Assembly: GCF_000814325.1 (NCBI RefSeq)
Contig: NZ_JPHF01000002.1
Location: 248,001-312,000 of the forward strand
Source: Flavihumibacter sp. ZG627
Lineage (GTDB): Bacteria; Bacteroidota; Bacteroidia; Chitinophagales; Chitinophagaceae
DNA length: 64,000 nucleotides
Direction of reading: 5' to 3'
The notes beneath the pieces are model-generated. The model worked only from the letters and a program-made list of their open reading frames with translations. It ran no database searches and was not told where the DNA came from. The position numbers and the translations under genes were made by a program. Positions 1 through 8,212 of the stretch are shown in pieces; the first letter of the stretch is position 1, and each line of letters opens with the position of its first letter.

Positions 1-296
1 CGTTTTTTCACACCAGGCGCATATCTGCCGGGATATCCACCTATATGTTTCATGAAAACCCTCACATCTTCACAATCGAAAACAAGCTCTTCCGGGTAAA
101 CACTGCGAATATCATTACCATCAATATTTCCATAAACACCGCGCACCTGTAGGCCGCTCTTTTGCCCCAGTTCATCCGCAAGTGTGATGTTTCCAAAATC
201 TCCGGCATGCCATATCTGGTGGCAATCTGTGAAATACCTGAATACAGTTTCATCAAGAAAACCATGTGTGTCTGAAATTAATCCGATCCTGGTCAT
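1..296 (-). CDS. YfcE/MJ0936-type metallophosphoesterase, 3' part missing
   Basis: The reverse strand from the ATG at 296 reads open to the window edge, so only the first 98 residues are present. The N-terminus holds the calcineurin-like phosphoesterase motifs in order: ISDTHG near residue 7 (metal ligands Asp and His), WHAGDFGN near 29 and GVYGNIDG near 53. This arrangement matches the small YfcE/MJ0936 group of metal-dependent phosphodiesterases, which are about 165 residues long and cytoplasmic. The natural substrate is unknown for most members. The gene is divergent from hmgA across a gap of about 200 bp, where I see no firm promoter. Confidence 0.88.
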   Translation of the reverse strand, partial: MTRIGLISDTHGFLDETVFRYFTDCHQIWHAGDFGNITLADELGQKSGLQVRGVYGNIDGNDIRSVYPEELVFDCEDVRVFMKHIGGYPGRYAPGVKK

Positions 297-499
297 TTTT
301 GCTGTTTCGCCTGTTTTAGGTGGAAAGTATGATTTTGTATCTTAGCAATACGATAAGTCATGCCATACAACAGAAATTTTACCTGGTATATTGATAAACG
401 CTCCTGGAAATATGTTTTCCTTCTGGCGATGCTGGATCGTAGCGTGCTGCAGTCGCGTCCTTGCTAAAAATAAACTTCACTTAATTAATAATACTTAAA

Positions 500-1657
500 A
501 TGCCTCATTATATTAAATTGGGACATATCCCGCACAAACGTCATACTCAGTTCCGTAAACCTGATGGTGGCCTGTATTCCGAACAGCTTTTTTCTACCGA
601 AGGATTTTCAAATGATTATTCTATCCTTTATCATGCGCATCCACCAACACAAATAATAAGTACAGATCCCCCTATCAACGCTATGCCGGTTGTTGCCGAG
701 GAGAAAATGCTCCAGCATCGTTGTTTTGAAGGATTTCAAATAAAGCCGGAAAATGATTTTCTGGAAAGCCGTAAGCCGGTGCTTGTGAATAATGATTGTC
801 ATATAGTGCTGGCTGCCCCCCGCGAAAGCATGACCCGATACTTCTATAAAAATGCAGATGCTGATGAGATGATTTTTGTTCACGCAGGAAGCGGTGTGCT
901 ATATACCCAGTATGGTGAACTTCCCTTTGGTTATGGTGATTACCTTGTAATACCGAGAGGTACTATTTACCAGATCAGCTTTACAGATTCAAATAACAGG
1001 TTTTTTATAGTAGAATCTTTCAGCCCAATTCGCTACCCTAAACGATATCTTTCAAAAAATGGGCAATTACTGGAACATTCTCCTTTTTGTGAGCGTGATA
1101 TAAGGGGCCCGCAGGATTTAAGATCTTATGATGAAGCAGGTGATTTCCTGATTAAAACCCGTAAAAAAGGTATGCAATATGGACTTCATTATGGTAATCA
1201 TCCTTTCGATGTAGTTGGATGGGATGGATGTTGTTATCCTTTTGCCTTCAGCATACATGATTTTGAGCCCATAACAGGACGTGTTCACCAGCCACCACCT
1301 GTTCACCAGACCTTTGAAGCAAATAATTTTGTTGTTTGTTCCTTCGTTCCCCGCCTTTATGATTATCATCCGCAGGCCATACCAGCTCCCTATAATCACA
1401 GCAATATAGACAGTGATGAGGTGTTGTACTATGTTGACGGTGATTTCATGAGCCGCAAGAATGTTACCCGGGGAATGATCACGCTGCATCCTGCGGGCAT
1501 ACCCCACGGGCCTCACCCCGGTGCCGTTGAAAAAAGTATTGGCAAGAAAGAAACCGGGGAACTGGCCGTTATGGTCGATACTTTCCATCCATTACAATTA
1601 ACTGTAGAAGCCCTTGAAATCGAAAACCAGGGATATACAATGTCATGGGCAGAATAG
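500..1657 (+). CDS. hmgA: homogentisate 1,2-dioxygenase
   Basis: This 385-residue protein matches homogentisate 1,2-dioxygenase, the Fe(II) enzyme that opens the homogentisate ring to maleylacetoacetate in tyrosine and phenylalanine breakdown. The C-terminal cupin carries the expected ligand pattern: a His in the YNHSN segment, the Glu of DEVLYYVDGDF and the His of GIPHGPHPG. The N-terminal opening (MPHYIKLGHIPHKRHTQFR) is typical of the family. The protein is shorter than the human enzyme (445 residues), as is usual in Bacteroidota. No other tyrosine-catabolism gene is adjacent in this window. The start is the first ATG after an AT-rich leader. Confidence 0.93.
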   Translation: MPHYIKLGHIPHKRHTQFRKPDGGLYSEQLFSTEGFSNDYSILYHAHPPTQIISTDPPINAMPVVAEEKMLQHRCFEGFQIKPENDFLESRKPVLVNNDCHIVLAAPRESMTRYFYKNADADEMIFVHAGSGVLYTQYGELPFGYGDYLVIPRGTIYQISFTDSNNRFFIVESFSPIRYPKRYLSKNGQLLEHSPFCERDIRGPQDLRSYDEAGDFLIKTRKKGMQYGLHYGNHPFDVVGWDGCCYPFAFSIHDFEPITGRVHQPPPVHQTFEANNFVVCSFVPRLYDYHPQAIPAPYNHSNIDSDEVLYYVDGDFMSRKNVTRGMITLHPAGIPHGPHPGAVEKSIGKKETGELAVMVDTFHPLQLTVEALEIENQGYTMSWAE

Positions 1658-1712
1658 ACTGGTATTAAAAAGGTCATTTTTCTTATATTGTAGGAACAAA
1701 ACCATTTGCCAT

Positions 1713-2111
1713 ATGATCAAATTCAGTGAAATCAAACCAGGAGATTATGTAATGGCCGAATATGAGGGAGAATTATGGGAAGGCATTGTAAATGAGCTGA
1801 ACCGGGAAGACAAAGAGGTCTGCGTTCAGACGGAGGTCCAGGAATTCTGGTTCAAGCCCGACAATCTTCGCTCAATACCCCTTTCGGAAGAGCAGTTGAT
1901 GAAGTTCAATTTTGAGAAGGAAACTAATGGTGATGGCTGGATAAAGTACAAGAAAGGACCCTTTCGCGTACAGCTAAGGCAGGAAGGTGCTTTTGACGAT
2001 TTTGAGATCTGGTACCGCGAAGATCGCCGGCATATCAAACATCAGATCGGGGTACATGAGCTCCAGAATCATTATTATCAAATGACCAAAGTAGAATTGG
2101 GAAGGAACTAG
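1713..2111 (+). CDS. small hypothetical protein, acidic, SH3/KOW-like N-terminus
   Basis: This 132-residue protein has no family I can name. The ATG at 1713 is preferred over an in-frame upstream start at 1614, because the upstream one would run into the end of hmgA and the protein opens naturally with MIKFSEIKPGDYV. Residues 1-50 (KPGDYVMAEYEGELWEGIV) resemble a small beta-barrel of the SH3/KOW kind. The C-terminal half is rich in charged and aromatic residues. There is no signal peptide or membrane segment, so it is probably cytoplasmic. It lies between hmgA and a strong terminator, and may be co-transcribed with hmgA. Confidence 0.7.
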   Translation: MIKFSEIKPGDYVMAEYEGELWEGIVNELNREDKEVCVQTEVQEFWFKPDNLRSIPLSEEQLMKFNFEKETNGDGWIKYKKGPFRVQLRQEGAFDDFEIWYREDRRHIKHQIGVHELQNHYYQMTKVELGRN

Positions 2112-2173
2112 AATTCCCGGTTTCCGTCAAATTTTCAGTAGTTTTGACACCTAAGCACAACATTTTCAATGAG

Positions 2174-2204
2174 AATGGGGAAAAAATCCCCATTTTTTTA
2201 TTTT
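2174..2204 (+). terminator. intrinsic terminator upstream of infA
   Basis: A perfect 8-bp stem, AATGGGGA with TCCCCATT, has a five-A loop and is followed by a long T-rich run (TTTTTTATTTTTT). It ends transcription coming from the hmgA side, so infA must be driven by its own promoter just downstream. Confidence 0.85.
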
Positions 2205-2220
2205 TTGTGCCAAATAATCA

Positions 2221-2228
2221 TATCTTTG
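2221..2228 (+). promoter_or_regulatory. probable -7 box of the infA operon promoter
   Basis: TATCTTTG is an exact match to the Bacteroidota primary-sigma -7 element TAnnTTTG. It lies 16 bases before the infA start and just after the terminator. The expected -33 TTTG is not clear at the usual spacing; a TTTG occurs closer, inside the T-run. Confidence 0.55.
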
Positions 2229-2244
2229 CGCTCCCAAAATCTGT

Positions 2245-2463
2245 ATGGCAAAACAAGCACTCATTAAACAGGATGGAATAATAGTAGAAGCACTTTCGAA
2301 CGCTATGTTCAAGGTTAAGCTGCAAAATGACCATGAAATACTGGCCACTATCTCAGGGAAAATGAGGATGCACTATATCAGGATCCTGCCGGGCGACAAG
2401 GTAGGGGTGGAGATGAGTCCATATGATTTGACAAGGGGTAGGATTATTTTCAGATACAAATAA
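2245..2463 (+). CDS. infA: translation initiation factor IF-1
   Basis: This 72-residue protein is full length for IF-1, an S1-like OB-fold protein that sits in the ribosomal A site with IF-2 and IF-3 during initiation. The family signature is visible in [37 protein letters not shown] and [18 protein letters not shown]. It opens the rpmJ-rpsM-rpsK-rpsD-rpoA-rplQ block, with rpmJ starting ten bases after its stop. In many Bacteroidota secY and map precede infA. Here the upstream neighbour is unrelated. Confidence 0.97.
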   Translation: MAKQALIKQDGIIVEALSNAMFKVKLQNDHEILATISGKMRMHYIRILPGDKVGVEMSPYDLTRGRIIFRYK

Positions 2464-2473
2464 TATAATAGTC

Positions 2474-2590
2474 ATGAAAGTTCGTGCATCAATCAAAAAG
2501 CGCAGCGCTGATTGCAAGATCGTGAGGAGAAAAGGCAAGCTGTACGTGATCAACAAGAAAAACCCTCGTTACAAGCAAAGACAAGGGTAA
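2474..2590 (+). CDS. rpmJ: 50S ribosomal protein L36, zinc-free form
   Basis: This 38-codon gene encodes L36. The protein starts [17 protein letters not shown] and ends NPRYKQRQG, the universal L36 tail. The classical zinc ribbon uses Cys11, Cys14, Cys27 and His33. Here only Cys14 remains, and the other positions read Ser, Asn and Tyr, so this is a C-minus form that should not bind zinc. It sits between infA and rpsM in the standard order. Confidence 0.95.
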   Translation: MKVRASIKKRSADCKIVRRKGKLYVINKKNPRYKQRQG

Positions 2591-2643
2591 ACCTTGACTG
2601 TGCCCTGAATCAGTCATTAGTAAATCGAAAATAGAATCAGATT

Positions 2644-3024
2644 ATGGCTCGTATTGCCGGTGTTGACTTACCAAAAAACAAGAGAGGAGAGATAGGCCTG
2701 ACCTATATCTTCGGAATCGGTCGCTCTACTGCTCAGCAAATTCTTGACAAAGCTAATATCAGCTACGAAAAGAAAGTGAATGAGTGGAATGATGATGAGT
2801 TGACTGCCATCCGTAACATCATCAACGACGAGTTGAAGGTGGAAGGTCAGCTGCGCTCTGAAGTGCAGATGAGTATCAAGCGTTTGCTCGATATCGCCTG
2901 TTACCGTGGTCTGCGTCACCGTAAAGGGTTACCGCTTCGTGGTCAGCGTACCAAAACGAACAGCCGTACCCGTAAAGGAAAGCGTAAGACAGTTGCTGGT
3001 AAGAAAAAGGCTCCTAAGAAGTAA
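2644..3024 (+). CDS. rpsM: 30S ribosomal protein S13
   Basis: This 126-residue protein matches S13, a small-subunit head protein that contacts the P-site tRNA and forms inter-subunit bridges. The N-terminus [20 protein letters not shown], the helix-hairpin segment [15 protein letters not shown] and the basic C-terminal tail ([20 protein letters not shown], then Lys/Arg-rich) are diagnostic. It follows rpmJ by about 50 bases and precedes rpsK by about 100 bases. Confidence 0.97.
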   Translation: MARIAGVDLPKNKRGEIGLTYIFGIGRSTAQQILDKANISYEKKVNEWNDDELTAIRNIINDELKVEGQLRSEVQMSIKRLLDIACYRGLRHRKGLPLRGQRTKTNSRTRKGKRKTVAGKKKAPKK

Positions 3025-3127
3025 GACATAGTGCCGCTACCAGATCCAGCTTAGGAGGGGGAGGAGCGCCACGATCCTGGAACATGTGTACCGGGAGATA
3101 TTTTTTAAAGATTACCTCATTATCTAA

Positions 3128-3529
3128 ATGGCAAAACAACAAACCAGCGCAAAAGCCGCTGCCAAGAAGAGAATCGTGAAGGTAGATTCATATGGCGATG
3201 CCCATATTTCTGCCACGTTTAACAACATCATCATCAGCCTTACCAATAAGAATGGTCAGGTTATTTCCTGGTCCTCTGCCGGTAAAATGGGTTTCAAAGG
3301 TTCTAAGAAGAACACCCCTTATGCCGCCCAGATGGCTGCCGCAGATGCCGCAAAAACTGCACTTGATGCAGGCTTGAAGCGTGTGGATGTTTTCGTGAAA
3401 GGACCTGGTTCCGGTCGTGAAGGCGCTATTCGTTCCCTTAGCCAATCAGGAATTGAAGTGGTGATGATCAAGGATGTTACCCCGTTACCACATAACGGTT
3501 GTCGTCCGCCGAAAAAACGCCGCGTATAA
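3128..3529 (+). CDS. rpsK: 30S ribosomal protein S11
   Basis: This 133-residue protein matches S11, which lines the mRNA exit channel on the 30S platform. Key segments are [34 protein letters not shown] and the C-terminal [18 protein letters not shown]. It is full length. The gene is followed by an unusual 132-bp gap with two hairpins before rpsD. Confidence 0.97.
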   Translation: MAKQQTSAKAAAKKRIVKVDSYGDAHISATFNNIIISLTNKNGQVISWSSAGKMGFKGSKKNTPYAAQMAAADAAKTALDAGLKRVDVFVKGPGSGREGAIRSLSQSGIEVVMIKDVTPLPHNGCRPPKKRRV

Positions 3530-3543
3530 ATGTCTTTTATATA

Positions 3544-3590
3544 CCGAAACCCAAGGTCCAATCAGGCTTTGGGTTTCGGATTTTGTATTT
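3544..3590 (+). promoter_or_regulatory. terminator-like hairpin inside the operon, rpsK-rpsD gap
   Basis: An 11-bp perfect stem (CCGAAACCCAA at 3544-3554 with TTGGGTTTCGG at 3569-3579) is followed by ATTTTGTATTTT. It has the form of an intrinsic terminator but lies inside a ribosomal operon. It may attenuate or process transcripts before rpsD. S4 autoregulation is a possibility but is inference only. Confidence 0.6.
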
Positions 3591-3601
3591 TCAAACATGG
3601 G

Positions 3602-3637
3602 TGTACAATCGATTTTAAGATTTTTAATGATTGTACA
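3602..3637 (+). promoter_or_regulatory. second inverted repeat in the rpsD leader
   Basis: TGTACAATC (3602-3610) and GATTGTACA (3629-3637) form a perfect 9-bp stem around an 18-base AT-rich loop. It lies 24 bases before the rpsD start and could be an RNA structure or a protein-binding operator. Confidence 0.5.
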
Positions 3638-3661
3638 TCGTAACTAAAAAATCAAGTTGAT

Positions 3662-4267
3662 ATGGCACGTTACACTGGTCCAAAGACCAAAATTTCTAGA
3701 ATCTTCGGTGAGCCGATCCTCGGGAATGGAAAATGGCTTAACAAGAACAGCAATCCTCCCGGTCAGCATGGTGCTGCCCGTAAGCGTAAGAGCCTGGGTG
3801 AGTATGCCCTCCAGCTCCGCGAAAAGCAAAAAGCAAAGTATACCTATGGCGTTCTCGAGAAGCAATTCCGCAGAACATTTGAAGAGGCTGCACGTCGTAA
3901 AGGTGTTACCGGTGAAAACCTGATCAAACTGCTCGAGGCACGTTTGGATAATACGGTCTTCCGTATGGGTATCGCTCCTTCACGGCCAGCTGCCCGCCAG
4001 TTGGTCAGTCACAAGCATATCATGGTTAATGGTGATGTTGTGAATGTTCCTTCTTACCAGCTTAAGGCAGGTGATATCATTACTTTCAAGCCCGCATCAA
4101 CAGAAAAAACTGGCTTAACTAGTATGGTTCGCGGCAAAAACCAAAAGTTTAGCTGGCTCGATTGGAATGAATCTACCATGACTGGTACCTTCATCGCTTA
4201 TCCTGAAAGGGAAAATGTTCCTGAGAATATCAAGGAGCAACTGATCGTTGAATTGTACTCTAAGTAA
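3662..4267 (+). CDS. rpsD: 30S ribosomal protein S4
   Basis: This 201-residue protein matches S4, a primary 16S rRNA-binding protein that nucleates 30S assembly and helps keep decoding accurate. The N-terminal region opens MARYTGPKTKISRIFGEPI and has no zinc cysteines. The S4 RNA-binding fold is seen in LEARLDNTVFRMGIAPSRPA and HKHIMVNGDVVNVPSYQL. It is full length. It sits between rpsK and rpoA, as expected in Bacteroidota, behind a leader with two hairpins. Confidence 0.97.
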   Translation: MARYTGPKTKISRIFGEPILGNGKWLNKNSNPPGQHGAARKRKSLGEYALQLREKQKAKYTYGVLEKQFRRTFEEAARRKGVTGENLIKLLEARLDNTVFRMGIAPSRPAARQLVSHKHIMVNGDVVNVPSYQLKAGDIITFKPASTEKTGLTSMVRGKNQKFSWLDWNESTMTGTFIAYPERENVPENIKEQLIVELYSK

Positions 4268-4359
4268 TAGAGGATAGTCAATAACCCATTACCGAATCAT
4301 GGGATGCCGCTGCGGCGCATACTTTTTTCGGAACAACAAAACGTAAATCGAACATACAA

Positions 4360-5358
4360 ATGGCCATTTTAAACTTTCAGAAACCCGACAAAATCGTTCT
4401 GCAGAAAGCAAATGATTTTGAAGCACAATTCGAATTCCGTCCGTTGGAGCCTGGTTACGGTGTAACCATCGGTAACGCCCTTCGCAGGGTACTACTGAGC
4501 TCATTGGAAGGATTTGCTATCGTGGGTATCAGAATTGAAGGGGCTGAACATGAATTTGCTACCATCAAAGGTGTTACAGAAGATCTTACTGATATCATTC
4601 TGAACCTTAAGCAGGTTCGCTTTAAGAAGGTAGTTGATACTGAAGTTTCCAATGAGAAGATCGTTCTGCACGTTAAAGGCAAGAGCGAATTCACTGCGGG
4701 TATGATCCAGGACGGCACGCAAAGCTTCCAGATCATGAACCCTGAGCAGCTGATCTGCACCATGGATCCTTCTGCAAAACTCGAGATAGAACTTACCATT
4801 GGTAAAGGCCGTGGTTATGTTCCCGCTGAAGATAATAAGCAGAAAGATGCTCCACTGGGCTTCATTCCCATTGACTCTATCTACACGCCTATCAAGAATG
4901 TTAAGTACAGTATTGAGAATACCCGCGTAGAACAGAGAACCGACTTCGAAAAGCTGATCATGGACGTTGCAACCGATGGTACCATCCATCCGGAAGAAGC
5001 TGTTAAACAGGCTTCCCGCATCCTGATCCAGCACCTGATGATCATCACTGATGAGAACATCACTTTCGATAACAAGGAAGAAAAGAAAGAAGATCTGGTT
5101 GATGAGCAAACGTTGCAACTGCGCAAAGTACTGAAGACTCCTTTGGAAGATCTGGACCTGAGCGTTCGTGCATTCAATTGCCTGAAAGCCGCCAAAATCA
5201 ACTCCCTGAGCGAACTGGTTCAATACGAGCAGGAAGACCTGATGAAGTTCCGCAATTTTGGTCAGAAATCACTGGCTGAAATAGAGCAGGTACTCCATGA
5301 ACGTGGTCTTAGCTTCGGAATGGACCTTGCTAAGATGGGAATTGATAAGGAAGACTAA
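4360..5358 (+). CDS. rpoA: RNA polymerase alpha subunit
   Basis: This 332-residue protein matches the alpha subunit, whose dimer scaffolds RNA polymerase assembly. The N-terminal domain (about residues 1-235) includes EPGYGVTIGNALRRVLLSSL, the conserved dimer helix. The C-terminal domain (about 260-325) has LSVRAFNCLKAAKINSLSEL and RNFGQKSLAEIEQVLHERGL, the helix-hairpin-helix that contacts upstream promoter DNA and activators. It is full length and lies in the standard place between rpsD and rplQ. Confidence 0.98.
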   Translation: MAILNFQKPDKIVLQKANDFEAQFEFRPLEPGYGVTIGNALRRVLLSSLEGFAIVGIRIEGAEHEFATIKGVTEDLTDIILNLKQVRFKKVVDTEVSNEKIVLHVKGKSEFTAGMIQDGTQSFQIMNPEQLICTMDPSAKLEIELTIGKGRGYVPAEDNKQKDAPLGFIPIDSIYTPIKNVKYSIENTRVEQRTDFEKLIMDVATDGTIHPEEAVKQASRILIQHLMIITDENITFDNKEEKKEDLVDEQTLQLRKVLKTPLEDLDLSVRAFNCLKAAKINSLSELVQYEQEDLMKFRNFGQKSLAEIEQVLHERGLSFGMDLAKMGIDKED

Positions 5359-5426
5359 TTCACGTTCACTATTTATAATCGTAGGCTGCAATTCCTGACA
5401 CGGTGCAGCCGGTAAAATTTAATGTC

Positions 5427-5957
5427 ATGCGTCACGGAGACAAACAAAACAATCTCGGCCGTAAAAAAGCCCACCGCGAGGCCCTTCTGGCTAACCTCAC
5501 GATCAACCTGATTGAACATAAGCGTATCGTAACTACACTCGCTAAAGCAAAAGCGCTTCGCGTATATGCTGAACCTTTGTTCACTAAGGCTAAATCTAAT
5601 GATACCCACAACCGTCGTGTTGTTTTTAGCTACCTGCAGAATAAAGAAGCAGTTGCTGAACTATTTGATAGCATCGCTGCAAAGATTGCTGGTCGCCCGG
5701 GTGGTTATACCCGTATCATTAAGCTTGGTGCCCGTGTGGGTGACAATGCTGAGCAGGCTATGATCGAACTCGTTGATTTCAATGAAGTGTATGGTAAACT
5801 GGCTGATGCTAAAACAGAGCCCGCCAAGAGAACACGTCGTGGATCTAAGAAAGCCACTACAGAAACTCCGGCAAAAGCTAAGCCTGCAGCTGAAACTGCA
5901 GCACCTGATGCATCCGAAGCTCCTGCTGATTCCAAAGAAGAAAAAGCAGCTGAATAA
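5427..5957 (+). CDS. rplQ: 50S ribosomal protein L17 with Ala/Lys-rich extension
   Basis: The L17 core starts [20 protein letters not shown] at the ATG at 5427. An in-frame GTG at 5403 would add eight residues not found in the family. The core runs to about residue 120 and includes [20 protein letters not shown]. It is followed by a tail of about 55 residues rich in Ala, Lys, Glu and Pro ([19 protein letters not shown] and onward). Such low-complexity tails are common in Bacteroidota L17. A strong terminator follows 27 bases after the stop and closes the operon. Confidence 0.96.
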   Translation: MRHGDKQNNLGRKKAHREALLANLTINLIEHKRIVTTLAKAKALRVYAEPLFTKAKSNDTHNRRVVFSYLQNKEAVAELFDSIAAKIAGRPGGYTRIIKLGARVGDNAEQAMIELVDFNEVYGKLADAKTEPAKRTRRGSKKATTETPAKAKPAAETAAPDASEAPADSKEEKAAE

Positions 5958-5984
5958 AGGAATGAATGATTGATTTTCTATAAG

Positions 5985-6016
5985 GGCAGAATGGTTTTCC
6001 ATTCTGCCTTTTTTTT
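5985..6016 (+). terminator. intrinsic terminator ending the ribosomal operon
   Basis: A perfect 10-bp stem, GGCAGAATGG with CCATTCTGCC, has a TTTT loop and is followed by eight Ts. It also rules out any carA start upstream of it. Confidence 0.93.
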
Positions 6017-6047
6017 ACAGATATTTGCAAAACTTTTTTCCAGTATA

Positions 6048-7157
6048 ATGACGCAAGCTCCCCAACAACAAGCTATCCTCGTCCTGGAGGATGGATCGGT
6101 TCACTATGGCAAAGCATTTGGAACCATTGGCACTACCACTGGTGAACTTTGCTTTAATACCGGTATGACCGGTTACCAGGAAGTTTTTACAGACCCCAGC
6201 TACTATGGGCAGGTAATAATTATGAATACGGTCCATGTAGGTAATTATGGCGTGAAAGATGAAGATATTGAGTCTTCCACAGTTAAGGTTCGTGGCATAA
6301 TTGCCCGCAACCTGGAAGAACAATTCAGTCGCCGTATGGCCCAGGGCTCCCTTGATGATTATCTTAAAGCAAATAATATTGTAGCCATAGAAGGAGTTGA
6401 TACGAGGGCCCTCACTGCCAAAGTACGTACAGAAGGTGCAATGAATTGTATTATCTCCTCAGCTGTTACGGATATTGAAGAACTAAAAGATTTGTTGCGA
6501 GAAGTTCCTTCTATGAATGGTCTCGAACTTGCCAGTAAAGTCAGCACCCAGTCTCCTTATGAATTGGGAGATCCCCAAAGTGATATTCGCATCGCTGTAA
6601 TCGATTATGGTGTAAAGAAACATATCCTGGAATGCATGGTTGAAAGGGGTGCTTTTGTAAGGGTTTATCCTGCAAAAGTGAGTTTTGAAGAACTTAAATC
6701 TTTTAATGCGGATGGTTATTTTATATCCAACGGACCGGGTGATCCTGCTCCTATGGATTATGCCATTTCTACCGTTCAAAGCATCATGAAGGAAGAAAAG
6801 ACACTATTCGGAATCTGTCTGGGCCACCAATTACTTGCACTCGCCAATGGAATTCCTACTTTCAAAATGCACCACGGTCATAGGGGACTTAACCACCCCG
6901 TGAAAAACCTGGTTACAGGAAAATGCGAAATTACAACCCAGAATCATGGCTTTGGTGTAGATCCTGAAGCTGTAAAGAATGCAGATCATATAGAGATCAC
7001 CCATGTTAACCTGAATGACAATTCCATTGAAGGAATTCGTATAAAGGGAAAGCCGGCCTTCTCTGTTCAATATCACCCAGAAAGCACTCCAGGCCCCCAC
7101 GATAGTCGCTACCTCTTTGATGAGTTTATTAAAATGATCAGGGAAGGAAAGAACTGA
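6048..7157 (+). CDS. carA: carbamoyl-phosphate synthase small (glutaminase) subunit
   Basis: This 369-residue protein matches CarA, which hydrolyses glutamine and channels ammonia to CarB for arginine and pyrimidine synthesis. The N-terminal CPSase domain contains ALVLEDG-like strands and FNTGMTGYQEVFTDPSYYGQ. The C-terminal class I glutamine amidotransferase holds the nucleophile Cys in LFGICLGHQLLAL and the His/Glu pair in VQYHPESTPGPHD. The ATG at 6048 is chosen because the longer in-frame start at 5970 would place the rplQ terminator inside the coding region. carB is not nearby. A near-consensus -7 box (GATATTTG) lies at 6020-6027. Confidence 0.96.
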   Translation: MTQAPQQQAILVLEDGSVHYGKAFGTIGTTTGELCFNTGMTGYQEVFTDPSYYGQVIIMNTVHVGNYGVKDEDIESSTVKVRGIIARNLEEQFSRRMAQGSLDDYLKANNIVAIEGVDTRALTAKVRTEGAMNCIISSAVTDIEELKDLLREVPSMNGLELASKVSTQSPYELGDPQSDIRIAVIDYGVKKHILECMVERGAFVRVYPAKVSFEELKSFNADGYFISNGPGDPAPMDYAISTVQSIMKEEKTLFGICLGHQLLALANGIPTFKMHHGHRGLNHPVKNLVTGKCEITTQNHGFGVDPEAVKNADHIEITHVNLNDNSIEGIRIKGKPAFSVQYHPESTPGPHDSRYLFDEFIKMIREGKN

Positions 7158-7183
7158 ATTGAGTCCTCATATTGATACTATAG

Positions 7184-7212
7184 CCAGCAAGCCTTTCGCT
7201 TGCTGGTTTTTT
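7184..7212 (+). terminator. intrinsic terminator after carA
   Basis: CCAGCAAGC pairs with GCTTGCTGG across a CTTTC loop and is followed by six Ts. Confidence 0.92.
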
Positions 7213-7252
7213 AAGCCTTAATGCTTATTTTACTGTTTCATATGCATGAAGT

Positions 7253-7783
7253 ATGATTCACCTGCCGGATTTTACTATTGACGAATTTAAAATGGCAGCC
7301 ATTCAGCGCTCCGATCAGGCCTTCGTTTTTGAGGGATTAAGTCATCCCCAGGTAATTCCATTTTATGGTGTTAGTTACCGCAGTTATGAGGCAACCGCAG
7401 CACAGATGGATTTTTATGAACAGCTCCTGAGCGATGGTACGGGTGGATGGTGGAAGATCACTGACAACTCAAGTGGTAAAATGGTCGGTGCCTGTGGTTG
7501 TAACAATTTCCAGCACAAGCATGAGAAGATCGAAATTGGCTACTGGTTACTTCCCGATCATTGGGGAAAAGGGATTATGCGAAAAGTTTTACCAGAATTA
7601 CTCCTACAAATGACGCGCATTTGGAAACTGCATAGGGTGGAAGCTTGGGTTGAATCTGGAAATGACAGCAGCAGGCGATTACTCGAATATTGTGGGTTTA
7701 ATTGCGAAGGATTATTAAGAGATACAGAGATTAAAAATGATAAGCGTATAAGCCTCTATATATATGCGAAAATCTTGGAGTAA
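7253..7783 (+). CDS. GNAT N-acetyltransferase, RimJ/RimL type
   Basis: This 176-residue protein fits the GNAT acetyltransferases that transfer an acetyl group from acetyl-CoA, most like the RimJ/RimL N-terminal protein acetyltransferases. The acetyl-CoA loop is seen in IEIGYWLLPDHWGKGIMRKV (about residues 99-118). The later VESGNDSSRRLLEYCGFNCE block is the usual C-terminal CoA-binding part. The substrate cannot be told from sequence. The gene is followed nine bases later by aroQ and is likely co-transcribed with it. Confidence 0.9.
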   Translation: MIHLPDFTIDEFKMAAIQRSDQAFVFEGLSHPQVIPFYGVSYRSYEATAAQMDFYEQLLSDGTGGWWKITDNSSGKMVGACGCNNFQHKHEKIEIGYWLLPDHWGKGIMRKVLPELLLQMTRIWKLHRVEAWVESGNDSSRRLLEYCGFNCEGLLRDTEIKNDKRISLYIYAKILE

Positions 7784-7792
7784 ATTTATATC

Positions 7793-8212
7793 ATGAAGAT
7801 AGCCATCATCAACGGTCCAAACCTGAACCTGCTTGGCAGGAGAGAACCTGTTGTATACGGATCACAGAATTTCAATAGTTACCTGGAAGAACTCAAAGAG
7901 AAATTCCCATCTGTTGAATTCAGTTATTTCCAAAGTAACGTTGAGGGAGAACTCATTAATGAATTGCAGCGGGTAGGCTTTGACGTTAATGGCATCATAC
8001 TGAACCCTGGTGGATATACACACACTTCCGTCGCAATTGGTGATGCAATTGCAGCTATCGATTCACCCGTCATTGAAGTGCATATCAGCAATATTCATGC
8101 TCGCGAAGAATTTCGAAAGATATCCCATGTTTCAGCCAAAGCAAGGGGCACCATCTGCGGGCTGGGACTTAAAGGATACGAATTGGCAGTCTATGCCCTC
8201 CACCCCGTCTGA
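7793..8212 (+). CDS. aroQ: type II 3-dehydroquinate dehydratase
   Basis: This 139-residue protein matches the type II dehydroquinase of the shikimate pathway, which converts 3-dehydroquinate to 3-dehydroshikimate as a homododecamer. The N-terminus IINGPNLNLLGRREPVVYG carries the catalytic Tyr22. The substrate site is seen in NPGGYTHTSVAIGDA, and the catalytic His102 lies in HISNIHAREEFR. It is full length. Its stop codon lies inside the left arm of a perfect 17-bp inverted repeat. Confidence 0.96.
   Translation: MKIAIINGPNLNLLGRREPVVYGSQNFNSYLEELKEKFPSVEFSYFQSNVEGELINELQRVGFDVNGIILNPGGYTHTSVAIGDAIAAIDSPVIEVHISNIHAREEFRKISHVSAKARGTICGLGLKGYELAVYALHPV

Noticed and set aside
62-265. Minus-strand frame of 67 codons near the window start
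   Set aside because: The neighbouring frame from 296 has clear metallophosphoesterase motifs, so this one is a shadow.
1118-1588. Minus-strand frame of 156 codons inside hmgA
   Set aside because: It is antisense to the conserved C-terminal cupin of homogentisate dioxygenase and has no recognisable features.
4501-5223. Open frame of 240 codons on the minus strand inside rpoA
   Set aside because: It is antisense to a well-supported gene and its protein has no recognisable domain. It reflects codon bias of rpoA.
5970-6047. Longer N-terminus for CarA
   Set aside because: It would place the rplQ terminator inside the coding region and adds residues not found in CarA.
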